A stretch of 54,385 nt of DNA from Deltaproteobacteria bacterium (lineage in GTDB: Bacteria; Desulfobacterota; RBG-13-43-22), in the NCBI GenBank assembly GCA_016208255.1, contig JACQYK010000029.1, positions 1 through 54,385 of the forward strand. Direction: 5' to 3'. Every line of letters starts with the position of its first letter. Within the stretch, counting starts at the first letter, position 1. The position numbers and the translations under genes were made by a program. Below, in pieces: positions 46,177 through 54,087 of this stretch. The notes under the pieces are model-generated. The model ran no database searches, had not been told where the DNA came from, and worked only from the letters and a program-made list of their open reading frames with translations.

Positions 46177-47913
46177 ATGGAAGCAAAATCTTCTATCCCG
46201 AAAGCGTATTCAAAATTCTGGCGAATTAACCGTTCAAACCGCGAAGCGACGGAACTGGCCCTGGGTCTGAGAGCCGCCAGGAAGGTTGCCGGCCATATCG
46301 GCAGAAATGTCAAACCGGTTTTTTGGAAAGGGATGGCTGAAAACGAGAGCCGGTTTATCCTTTTGGATCCCAACCTGATAAAAGGGAGATATCCGATACC
46401 GCACAAAACGTATGATCTTTTGGTGGGCCAGGTGGTTTTGGAGGGGTTGTCGGCCATAGAGTTTCAGGAGTGGGTCAAAGAAAAAACCCTGAAAAGACTT
46501 TCCGGAGTCGACGAACAAACTCGGCCCTATATCGAGCCTATGGTCAGAGGGGCCGAAAATATTTATATCAACCAACTGGCCAAAAACCAAATCTGGTCTT
46601 TTTACCTGATGGATTATTTTTCCTATATCCTCTCCCGGAATTTTCGGGACCCTGATTTACCGCCCACACCGGAAAGCGTTTCCGACCTCTGGCAACAAAA
46701 ATCTATTTTGAAGCAGGTTTCTGAAAAACACCATCCTTATTATGAAGATCTTCTCGACACTCTTGAAGCTTATACTGACCGGATCCGGTCGATCGCCTGG
46801 CTGCCGGTCATGAGTCAAAGGCGGGAGGCCAGGATAAAACTCTACCCGGAGATGTGGCAGGAGATTGAAAAAATTATTTCCCGCTGGGAAGGCTTTCCTC
46901 CGAATCCGGGGGCGGTAAACTGGTATGATGAAAACGGTCCCCAAGGGTATCCGGATTTAAAAGAAAATGAAGAAAGGGAAGACGAGGGCGACCCAACAGT
47001 TACCGTTGAGGACATCGGGGGGGGCCTTGACCCCAAATTGGCGGAAGACGTCAGTGTCATTTTAGATGAAAAAGCCCCCCTTGTTTTAAATTCCGCCGTC
47101 GCCGTAGATGAACCCGGCGCCCAGCCCATGGAGACCCGGATAGAAAAAGGACAGGTTCCTGCGGATATGGCCCCTGATGAGGTTCAGGTCCGGCGAATGC
47201 GGAACCTGTTTAAAAAACAGGAGCTTTTAATAAGACAGTTAAGGCGAAGGCGCCTTCGGCGAGGGCTGGCGGAGGGAAAACTGGACGCGCTACGGCTTTA
47301 TCGGGCACCGGTGGATGGAAAAATCTTTAAACAAAAGCAAATCCCCGGGCCTGATCATCTCTGGCAGATCTGCATTGTGGCTGATGCCTCGGCCTCGATG
47401 AGCGGAAGAGAGGAGCCGGCGGAGGGAATAAAGCGGTTAGGCCGCCCCTGGGAGATTGCAGAAAAAAGCTTTGTTTCCCTGGCGGCAGCCGCCCGGGGAA
47501 CTGGAAATCTGCTGGATATTTATGCCTACCGCGCCGAAAGAAATGTCTGCCTTCTAACTCAATTGCATGATGGGAAAAACCTTTATTCCGTTTCCCCTTC
47601 CGGTCGAACGCCGTCGGGGCAGGCCATTATGGCCGTTGGAACCCTGCTCAAGAAAAAATATAAGAACAGCATTATCGTTCATATAACGGACGGAGCGGCC
47701 AATTGCGGAGCAGGCCTGGGAACGGCCCTTGATTTCTGCCGAAGACAAAACATCGAGGTCTTTACCCTGGGCTGCGGCTGCAACCGGCCGACCAGAGATT
47801 TTTTAAAGGAATTTTTCCCTCCCGGTCATCTGTATTTTTTAGAAAGCATCCATTTTCTGGCCGATGGCCTTGAACAATTATTGAGGCAAAAGATACTGGG
47901 TTCGTTCAAATAG
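46177..47913 (+). CDS. VWA-domain protein, partner of MoxR copy 2
   Basis: This 578-residue paralogue of the VWA protein at 41735 has its MIDAS motif DASASMSG starting at Asp403, followed by IVHITDGAANCGAGLG and TLGCGCNR. The N-terminal region AGHIGRNVKPVFWKGMAENE parallels that of copy 1, but where copy 1 has HEATH this one has VVLEGLSAIEF, so the putative zinc site is lost. An acidic insert (NEEREDEGDPTV and around) lies before the VWA domain. The ATG at 46177 was chosen; a TTG three codons earlier overlaps the MoxR stop. The two genes are adjacent and surely co-translated. Expected function: client recognition for the ATPase. Confidence 0.8.
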   Translation: MEAKSSIPKAYSKFWRINRSNREATELALGLRAARKVAGHIGRNVKPVFWKGMAENESRFILLDPNLIKGRYPIPHKTYDLLVGQVVLEGLSAIEFQEWVKEKTLKRLSGVDEQTRPYIEPMVRGAENIYINQLAKNQIWSFYLMDYFSYILSRNFRDPDLPPTPESVSDLWQQKSILKQVSEKHHPYYEDLLDTLEAYTDRIRSIAWLPVMSQRREARIKLYPEMWQEIEKIISRWEGFPPNPGAVNWYDENGPQGYPDLKENEEREDEGDPTVTVEDIGGGLDPKLAEDVSVILDEKAPLVLNSAVAVDEPGAQPMETRIEKGQVPADMAPDEVQVRRMRNLFKKQELLIRQLRRRRLRRGLAEGKLDALRLYRAPVDGKIFKQKQIPGPDHLWQICIVADASASMSGREEPAEGIKRLGRPWEIAEKSFVSLAAAARGTGNLLDIYAYRAERNVCLLTQLHDGKNLYSVSPSGRTPSGQAIMAVGTLLKKKYKNSIIVHITDGAANCGAGLGTALDFCRRQNIEVFTLGCGCNRPTRDFLKEFFPPGHLYFLESIHFLADGLEQLLRQKILGSFK

Positions 47914-47971
47914 TAATGGTTTAAAAATAAAGAGCATAGGAGTGGTATCAGCAAACCACGGAATTAAACTT

Positions 47972-48064
47972 ATGATGCCTGATGATAAAAAAGAACTTGT
48001 CGAAAGGATCTTAGCCGTTGAACTCACCATGTTTTTGAACGTAAATATTTTAATAACACCCTAA
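47972..48064 (+). pseudogene. N-terminal remnant resembling DUF4125 proteins
   Basis: A 30-codon frame MMPDDKKELVERILAVELTM continues FLNVN and then ends. The start recalls DUF4125 proteins (E.I..IE..MF.NV), which are about 200 residues long and often lie in anaerobic cofactor clusters. The rest is lost. Identification rests on one short segment and is tentative. Confidence 0.3.
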
Positions 48065-48133
48065 GCGTTAATCCATTCAAAAGCAATGTCCTAGGCATTA
48101 TTTATAGAAAACAAGAAAAGAAGGGAATAACCA

Positions 48134-49219
48134 ATGGAAAACGACTCCTATAGAAAATTGGCTAAGGTTCTGGATACTCTCCCCAATGGATTTCCATCTT
48201 CGGAAAACGGCGTGGAGATAAAAATGTTGAAGAAGATATTTAACCCTGATCAGGCGGAGCTGTTTTGCGATCTCAAATTGACTTTTGAGACCGCTCAGCA
48301 AATGGCTGAACGCACCGGCCGGCCTGTGGAAGGGCTGGAAGAAAAACTGAGCCGGATGAGTGAGCGGGGACAGATTCAATCCATCCCGATGGGCGATATA
48401 AAAGTCTACCGGATGCTGCCCTGGGTTTTTGGAATTTATGAGATGCAACGACCTCATCTGGACCGGGAACTGGTGGAGATGTTTGAGGAGTACCATCCAT
48501 TTTACAGCCAGCAGTTTTTTAGGGGAAAACCTCAGCAATTTCAGATTATCCCGATTGAGAAAGAGATCTCCTTAAAACAGGAGGCCTTGCCCCATGAACG
48601 GGTTTCCCATATCATTGAAAACAGTCAGTCCTTTGCGGTATTTGATTGTATCTGCAAAAAGGAGAAAAAGATAATCGGCGAGGGCTGTGACAAACCCATG
48701 CAGGTTTGCACGGCCTACGCCCCCCTTCCGGGAATTTTTGAAAACAATCCCAATTTCCGGGTCATTTCAAAGGAGGAGGCCCAAAAAGTGCTCCGGTTGG
48801 CCGAAGAAGCCGCCCTGGTGCATTTGACTTACAATACAGCAACCGGTCATTTTTTTATCTGTAACTGCTGCGGCTGCTGTTGCGGAGTATTACGGGCGAT
48901 CAATGAGTTTGGTATCCCGGCCGGGAATGTGGTCAACTCCCATTATTATGCCGAGATTGACCCTGAATTATGCATGGCCTGCGGTACCTGCGCCAATGAG
49001 CGATGCCAGGTGAAGGCCGTTGAGGAGGCCGAGGATTTTTATGAGGTCATAAGAGAGAAATGTATCGGATGCGGGTTGTGTGTCAGCACCTGCCCCGTGG
49101 AGGCTATTAAGCTCGTGCGAAAGGAGACCTCAGAAATTTCCGCGCCTCCATTGGATGAAATGAATTGGTTTGAGGAACGGGCCAGGGAACGGGGGGTCGA
49201 TATCAGCCGGTTCAAATAA
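48134..49219 (+). CDS. Iron-sulfur protein with C-terminal two-cluster ferredoxin domain
   Basis: This 361-residue protein has an N-terminal helical region of about 150 residues without metal motifs. A middle part has CICKKEKK, CDKPMQVC and the unusual FFICNCCGCCCGVLRAIN stretch (six cysteines in ten residues), then a C-terminal ferredoxin domain CMACGTCANERC and CIGCGLCVSTCP. It could carry three [4Fe-4S] clusters. Proteins of this layout occur in many sulfate-reducing and syntrophic bacteria beside acyl-CoA and aromatic degradation genes and are thought to move electrons, but no reaction is known. It lies between the second MoxR/VWA pair and the GntR gene. Name assigned only by domains. Confidence 0.75.
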   Translation: MENDSYRKLAKVLDTLPNGFPSSENGVEIKMLKKIFNPDQAELFCDLKLTFETAQQMAERTGRPVEGLEEKLSRMSERGQIQSIPMGDIKVYRMLPWVFGIYEMQRPHLDRELVEMFEEYHPFYSQQFFRGKPQQFQIIPIEKEISLKQEALPHERVSHIIENSQSFAVFDCICKKEKKIIGEGCDKPMQVCTAYAPLPGIFENNPNFRVISKEEAQKVLRLAEEAALVHLTYNTATGHFFICNCCGCCCGVLRAINEFGIPAGNVVNSHYYAEIDPELCMACGTCANERCQVKAVEEAEDFYEVIREKCIGCGLCVSTCPVEAIKLVRKETSEISAPPLDEMNWFEERARERGVDISRFK

Positions 49220-49247
49220 TGGATACCAACCAATGGGTTAAAAAAAG

Positions 49248-49276
49248 TTGACATATAGGTTATGACATTATAACCT
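49248..49276 (+). promoter_or_regulatory. Promoter with overlapping palindrome before the GntR gene
   Basis: TTGACA at 49248-49253 is followed by the perfect inverted repeat AGGTTAT (49257-49263) and ATAACCT (49270-49276) around a 6-bp centre, which covers the -10 region. GntR/HutC regulators often repress themselves through such sites. A CCCGGCCC/GGGCCGGG hairpin (49325-49348) follows in the leader. Confidence 0.55.
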
Positions 49277-49424
49277 TAGAGGCCTGGCATCAAGAGGGTT
49301 CAACCTTTTACGATACCGGATGCTCCCGGCCCTAAAAAACGGGCCGGGCCGGGTGGGGAATTTAGGCCAAGGGGATGTTTGCAGTTGATATCTTGCCGGC
49401 CTTTCACCTTTATCAAAAGTTGTT

Positions 49425-50153
49425 ATGAAGCTAAAGAAAAACCCCGTTCCGCTTTACTATCAATTGGAAAAAGTTCTCCGGAAGAGGATCCTTTCCGGCA
49501 AACTGAAACCCGACCAGGCGGTTCCTACCGAGAAAGAATTGTGTCAGGAATTCGGGGTCAGCCGAATCACTGTTAGACAAGCCCTCCTGTCTCTGGAAAG
49601 CGATGACCTCATTCGACGGGAGCAAGGCCGCGGCACTTTTGTCGCCTTTCGCCGATCTCCCCAGTTCAGACTGTATGGAACGGTGGACGATCTTTTCCAT
49701 CTGGGTGTTCAAACCGTTTTAAATCTCCATTCAAAAAAATTAGTCAAGCCGGCTCGGGATATTATCCAGGATATGAAGCTGAAGGCCGGTGAAAAGATAT
49801 ATCTCTTCGAAGGGATTCGGCATCTTGAAAATGAACGGCAGGCCTTTTTTCAAGCCTATGTCCCTGAGGAAATAGGGAAAAAAATACAAGTGACCGAACC
49901 GGATCAGCCGCTGTTTATCGAACGGGTCGAGAAAGAGACCTTGGAGATGGTCAAACGAAGTAAACAAATCACTTCTGCTTCTGTGGCTGATAAAAATATG
50001 GCCGCCATCCTGGGAGTTAAAAAAGGACATCCTCTTCTGGTCATCAAACGGATTTATTTTTCGAAATCCGGTCGGGCCCTGGAGATGGCGGTTACTTTTT
50101 TTCCCGGAGATGCCTATAAGGGGATTGCCGAATTAATTCGCTATAATGCTTAA
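49425..50153 (+). CDS. GntR family (HutC-type) transcriptional regulator
   Basis: This 242-residue regulator has an N-terminal winged helix (VPLYYQLEKVLRKRILSGKL, PTEKELCQEFGVSRITVRQA, REQGRGTFV) and a C-terminal UTRA effector domain from about residue 95, ending VTFFPGDAYKGIAELI. The HutC type binds small acids or sugars. It is followed at about 200 bp by the second mutase gene, so it may control the mutase part of the cluster. A palindrome upstream indicates autoregulation. The ribosome site is weak, and the long leader with a GC-rich hairpin suggests further control. Effector unknown. Confidence 0.88.
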   Translation: MKLKKNPVPLYYQLEKVLRKRILSGKLKPDQAVPTEKELCQEFGVSRITVRQALLSLESDDLIRREQGRGTFVAFRRSPQFRLYGTVDDLFHLGVQTVLNLHSKKLVKPARDIIQDMKLKAGEKIYLFEGIRHLENERQAFFQAYVPEEIGKKIQVTEPDQPLFIERVEKETLEMVKRSKQITSASVADKNMAAILGVKKGHPLLVIKRIYFSKSGRALEMAVTFFPGDAYKGIAELIRYNA

Positions 50154-50357
50154 CCTTATTTATTTTTCAAATCAGGATCCTGGAATCAGGATTTAGTTCG
50201 AAAAAAGGTTCGGAGTCCAACTAGCCTATTTTCAGGTTTGGTGGTGTCACGTCCCTGACGGGACATGATGGTTTAAGGAGAGTTGAAGGTTGATTGGCAA
50301 TACTTATGCTACGACAAAATTAACCAGGTTTTCCAGACCTTGACCAAGGAGGAACGG

Positions 50358-52103
50358 ATGAACGACCCATATGAAAAGATACGTCAAAGAAGAGAACAAT
50401 GGCAGGAAAAAACGGTAAAGAAGGCTTTGGAGCGTTTTCCTTACTTGAAAGAGGCCCCCAGCCGTTTTTATACGCCCCTGGATACCCGGGACTTTGATTT
50501 CCTGACCCAGGTGGGCTTTCCCGGCGAATATCCTTTTACGGCAAGTGTTTATCCCTTTGATCCCCGGGCCGGCACGGCCAGGATGGCGGCCCGGGCCCAA
50601 TCCGGTTCCGGTTTGACTCGCGCCTCCGGATATTCCGGATATGGAACACCCGAAGACACTCGGGATTATTATAAACAGAATATTTCACGGGGGGGGAGAC
50701 AAGGGCCTAATCTGGCCTTGGACCTGGTGACCCAGTGCGGATATGATTCGGATAACCCGCAGATGGCCGGGGAAGTGGGCAAGGTCGGCGTGGCTATTGA
50801 TACCCTACGCGACCTGGAAATCACTTATGAACCTTATCAAGGGGAGTTGAATCTGGACCGCATTGCCTCTAATTTCACCATCAACGGCCCGGCTATTTAT
50901 TTTATCGCCATGTACGCCGCTTTGGCTGAAAATCGCGGCATTCCGCTGGACAAATTACAAGCCACCCCCCAAAATGATATTCTCAAGGAATATATCGCCC
51001 GCGGGGCCTATATCTTTCCCCCTAAAAAGGCCATGCGCCTCTTCAGGGATACTCTGGTATTTATCAACCAACACATACCTCGTATGAACATTACCAGTAT
51101 GGGAGGATATCACATCCGGGAGGCTGGGGCCTCGCGTGTTCAGGATCTGGCCTATAGTATGGCCATCGCCTCTGCCTATCTGCAGGAGGGCGTTAATGCC
51201 GGTCTGGAGGTGGATTCCTTTGCCCCCCGTTTTACCTTTAATGCCATGGGTGGCAGCATGGAGTTTTTGCAGGAAATCGCCTTTCAGCGGGCTTCCCGGC
51301 GCATGTATGCCCGCCTCCTCAAGGAACGTTTTGGAGCTAAGAACCCCCGAAGCATGCTGCTGAGGATGAATATGACCGCCCACATCGGTCCATCCAGCAC
51401 TACCAAACAACGCCCCCTCAATAACCTGACCCGGGCCGTTCTCGGAGCAGTGGCCGGGGCCTTATCCGGCGGGCCGCCCTCGGCTTTCCCACCTTATGAC
51501 GAACCCCTCGGACTGGGCTGGAGCCGGGAGGCCCAGCAGTTGTCCCAGGACGTTGGACGTATTTTAACCTGTGAAGCCAAGCTGTTGGAAGTTGAAGATC
51601 CCTTTGCCGGTTCCTATTGTATAGAATCCATGACCGATGAGATTGAAAAGGAGGCCTGGGCCGAACTGGAAAAATTAGATAAGATGGGCGGCATCGTCTC
51701 GGCCATCGATCAAGGTTATGTCCAGCGGGAAGTGACCCGAAACGCCTATGATCATCAGAAAAAAATAGCCAGCGGAGAAACCCTGGTCGTCGGGGTGAAT
51801 TGTTTTACCGGCGAACACGAACTCGAGGTGCAAACCACACGGCTGGTCCCCCACCCCTATGATCCGGACCGGCGAGCCCGGGCGGAAGAAAGGCAGATCG
51901 CCAATCTGAAAGAGGTCAAGAAAAATCGGGACAATAAAGAAGTACAAAAACTGCTGGTGGAATTAAAACAGCAGGCCCAAAAGGAGGATGTCAACCTGGT
52001 ACGTCCTTTAATCACCTGCGCTAAGGCTTATGTGAGCTTACAAGAGGTTTGTGACGTATTCAGGGATGTCTTCGGTGAATATGATCCCCCGTCCATATTT
52101 TGA
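50358..52103 (+). CDS. Methylmalonyl-CoA mutase-like large subunit, copy 2 (no B12 domain)
   Basis: This 581-residue protein is a paralogue of copy 1 at 32214. It shares TQCGYDSDN (Tyr129), RGAYIFPP, GGYHIREAGA, TAHIGPSSTTKQRPLNNLTR and the end VFGEYDPPSIF. Like copy 1 it has the non-standard Q-C in place of H-R before GYDSD. The frame opens at 50283, but the ATG at 50358 has AAGGAGG five bases upstream and aligns with the start of copy 1. Its B12-binding partner is encoded at 54088 after a radical SAM gene. One small subunit may serve both copies, or copy 1 has its own elsewhere. The role is probably carbon-skeleton rearrangement of a substituted succinyl-CoA. Confidence 0.88.
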   Translation: MNDPYEKIRQRREQWQEKTVKKALERFPYLKEAPSRFYTPLDTRDFDFLTQVGFPGEYPFTASVYPFDPRAGTARMAARAQSGSGLTRASGYSGYGTPEDTRDYYKQNISRGGRQGPNLALDLVTQCGYDSDNPQMAGEVGKVGVAIDTLRDLEITYEPYQGELNLDRIASNFTINGPAIYFIAMYAALAENRGIPLDKLQATPQNDILKEYIARGAYIFPPKKAMRLFRDTLVFINQHIPRMNITSMGGYHIREAGASRVQDLAYSMAIASAYLQEGVNAGLEVDSFAPRFTFNAMGGSMEFLQEIAFQRASRRMYARLLKERFGAKNPRSMLLRMNMTAHIGPSSTTKQRPLNNLTRAVLGAVAGALSGGPPSAFPPYDEPLGLGWSREAQQLSQDVGRILTCEAKLLEVEDPFAGSYCIESMTDEIEKEAWAELEKLDKMGGIVSAIDQGYVQREVTRNAYDHQKKIASGETLVVGVNCFTGEHELEVQTTRLVPHPYDPDRRARAEERQIANLKEVKKNRDNKEVQKLLVELKQQAQKEDVNLVRPLITCAKAYVSLQEVCDVFRDVFGEYDPPSIF

Positions 52104-53934
52104 GGATCCCAAGGTGGAGACGGATCGAACTAAAAAGCCCGGCGACGTCAGCGAATATCAGTTCCGATACCCGATTAACCACGATTCGGGGATGAATCAA
52201 TTGAGCCTGAACGATCTTCCGGCCAGGCACCTGCGAGCCCTGCTGGACCTTATCTCTCCAACCTGGAAGGGGGAAGAGGTCCGCGTCGACGGATGCCGGT
52301 CGCTTGGGGAACCCGGTTGGGTCCATCCCCTTTTTAGCGATGAAACCCGGGAAGTCAGCCAGTCCGACAACCGTTTGGATATCTATGAGCCGCGACTGAT
52401 CTATATCCGGACCTTGATCGAATCTCTTTTGTCCGTAGTCGAATTCGAGAATAAAAAAGAACCCCTTCAGATAGACGGTTTTAGGATAAAGAAACCCGGC
52501 CAATGGCTAAGACCCGGCGGCGGGGCCGCCGACATCCTGGCCCAGGCCGCCACCCACTGTAATTTGAACTGCCGCTTTTGTTATAACCTCGGCAGCCCTC
52601 CGGCCTTTCAAAACATACCCCGACAGGCCGAAGAGGAATTTCAGGAAATTTTAACCCGTATTGACTATTATGTTCCGGGGTCCAAGTTGGGGATTTTTCC
52701 AACCGTGGGGAGTCCCTGCGAAATGCTGTCCCAACCCTATATCTTGGAAATCCTGGCAGCCCTTCGTAGAAAAACGAGCGAGATTTTTCGCATCCCGACT
52801 AACGGCTCGCAGCTCACCCCGGAGATCATCCAGGCCCTGGTTCTATTCCAGCCTTTATTTGTTGATATCTCATTGATTAGCAGTTCAGCCGATCGGCGGC
52901 GATGGCTGATGAGAGACCCGCATCCGGAAACGGCCTTGAGCGCACTGGCCGCCCTTCAAGCAGCCCGTCTCCCTTATTCGGTGGTCATCGTCCCCTGGCC
53001 TTTTTCCTCCGTAAAAGAAATGGTAGAAGATCTGGAACGGACCGTGGCCTTTTCAGACCGATATAGCCCTGCTTTTATTCAGATCAGTTTGCCGGGGTAC
53101 TCAGAACGGTTTTCTCAAAAGACCCTTTTTGACCGGGAAGAGGTCTGGACTCGAATTAAAGACCGGACCCAGCATCTTCGAACCAAGACCAAATGCCCCT
53201 TGATTCTTCGTCCCGGTTTGTTTGAAGAATATCTGGATCCGGCGGCTGTCGACGCTTCCCGACTCATCGGAGTAATCAAGAATTCTCCAGCCGACAGAGC
53301 CGGCCTGGTCATGGGCGACCGATTGACGTCCATCAACGGGCTACCGATCAAAACCCGGCCACAGGCCCTGGCCCTCTTCCGAATGGTCCAGGGCAGCCGG
53401 CTGGAAAGGGTCTCGGTGACGGTTGCCCGACCTCGTGGTCCGGCTGATCTGTCCCTGGAGTTAAATCACTTTGACTATCCGTTTGATCCCGCCATTGTTC
53501 CTTATGCGGGATGTGTTTTCCCTTCGTCGGGGATTCCTTTGGAGTGGGCGGAGCAGATAAAAAACATGATCATGAGGGTGCAAGCCAAGGAAGTACTTAT
53601 TTTTACCTCCACCCTGGTGCGCCCCACCTTGGAAAAAAGGATCAGGGACAACCCTTTTCCGGCGGAAATTAAGCTTCACCTCCGTATCCCTTCCAACAGG
53701 TGCCTGGGCGGCAATATTTTTATGGGTGATTTGTTAATGGTCGAAGATTTCATCGAGGCCGTCAAAGAATTTTTAAAGGAAAACCAGCGGACCCCGGATC
53801 TGATCCTCATTCCCTCTTCTCCCTTTCACCTGAGCGGATGGGGCAGGGATTTGAACGGCCGGGTGTATACGGAGATTGAACGTCTTACCGGCATCCCGGT
53901 CGGGCTGATCGAAGGCGATCCTATTTTTGATTGA
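52081..53934 (+). CDS. Radical SAM-PDZ-DUF512-like protein
   Basis: The protein of about 617 residues has an N-terminal region of 140 residues, then a radical SAM domain with HCNLNCRFC (Cys160, Cys164, Cys167 from this start). A PDZ domain follows near 400-460 (LIGVIKNSPADRAGLVMGDR, INGLPI) and then a C-terminal region with NRCLGGNIFMGDLLMVEDFI that recalls DUF512. Proteins with radical SAM, PDZ and DUF512 parts exist in many bacteria without a proven reaction. Here the order is radical SAM before PDZ. The start overlaps the mutase end; the frame opens at 52051 and starts at 52051, 52066 or 52081 are possible. Placement between large and small mutase subunits suggests a function in that system. 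Confidence 0.75.
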   Translation: MIPRPYFEDPKVETDRTKKPGDVSEYQFRYPINHDSGMNQLSLNDLPARHLRALLDLISPTWKGEEVRVDGCRSLGEPGWVHPLFSDETREVSQSDNRLDIYEPRLIYIRTLIESLLSVVEFENKKEPLQIDGFRIKKPGQWLRPGGGAADILAQAATHCNLNCRFCYNLGSPPAFQNIPRQAEEEFQEILTRIDYYVPGSKLGIFPTVGSPCEMLSQPYILEILAALRRKTSEIFRIPTNGSQLTPEIIQALVLFQPLFVDISLISSSADRRRWLMRDPHPETALSALAALQAARLPYSVVIVPWPFSSVKEMVEDLERTVAFSDRYSPAFIQISLPGYSERFSQKTLFDREEVWTRIKDRTQHLRTKTKCPLILRPGLFEEYLDPAAVDASRLIGVIKNSPADRAGLVMGDRLTSINGLPIKTRPQALALFRMVQGSRLERVSVTVARPRGPADLSLELNHFDYPFDPAIVPYAGCVFPSSGIPLEWAEQIKNMIMRVQAKEVLIFTSTLVRPTLEKRIRDNPFPAEIKLHLRIPSNRCLGGNIFMGDLLMVEDFIEAVKEFLKENQRTPDLILIPSSPFHLSGWGRDLNGRVYTEIERLTGIPVGLIEGDPIFD

Positions 53935-53942
53935 AAGTACCA

Positions 53943-54064
53943 GTTCAGCCACTAAGACACGAAGGCGCAAAGAAGGATAGGATGTTTAAACCCTTATCAG
54001 AAAGAATGGCATCAAGAGAATTATTGTTTAATCTTTGTTGCTTGGTGACTTAGCGGCTGAACTA
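53943..54064. repeat. Intergenic inverted repeat (GTTCAGCC...GGCTGAAC)
   Basis: GTTCAGCCACTAAG (53943-53956) is nearly complementary to CTTAGCGGCTGAAC (54051-54064), with a GACACGAAGGCGCAAAGAAG-type word inside. This kind of CACTAAGACAC repeat is common between genes in anaerobes. It lies between the radical SAM gene and the B12 subunit. Confidence 0.6.
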
Positions 54065-54087
54065 TTACCATTTAAAGGAGAAAAATT

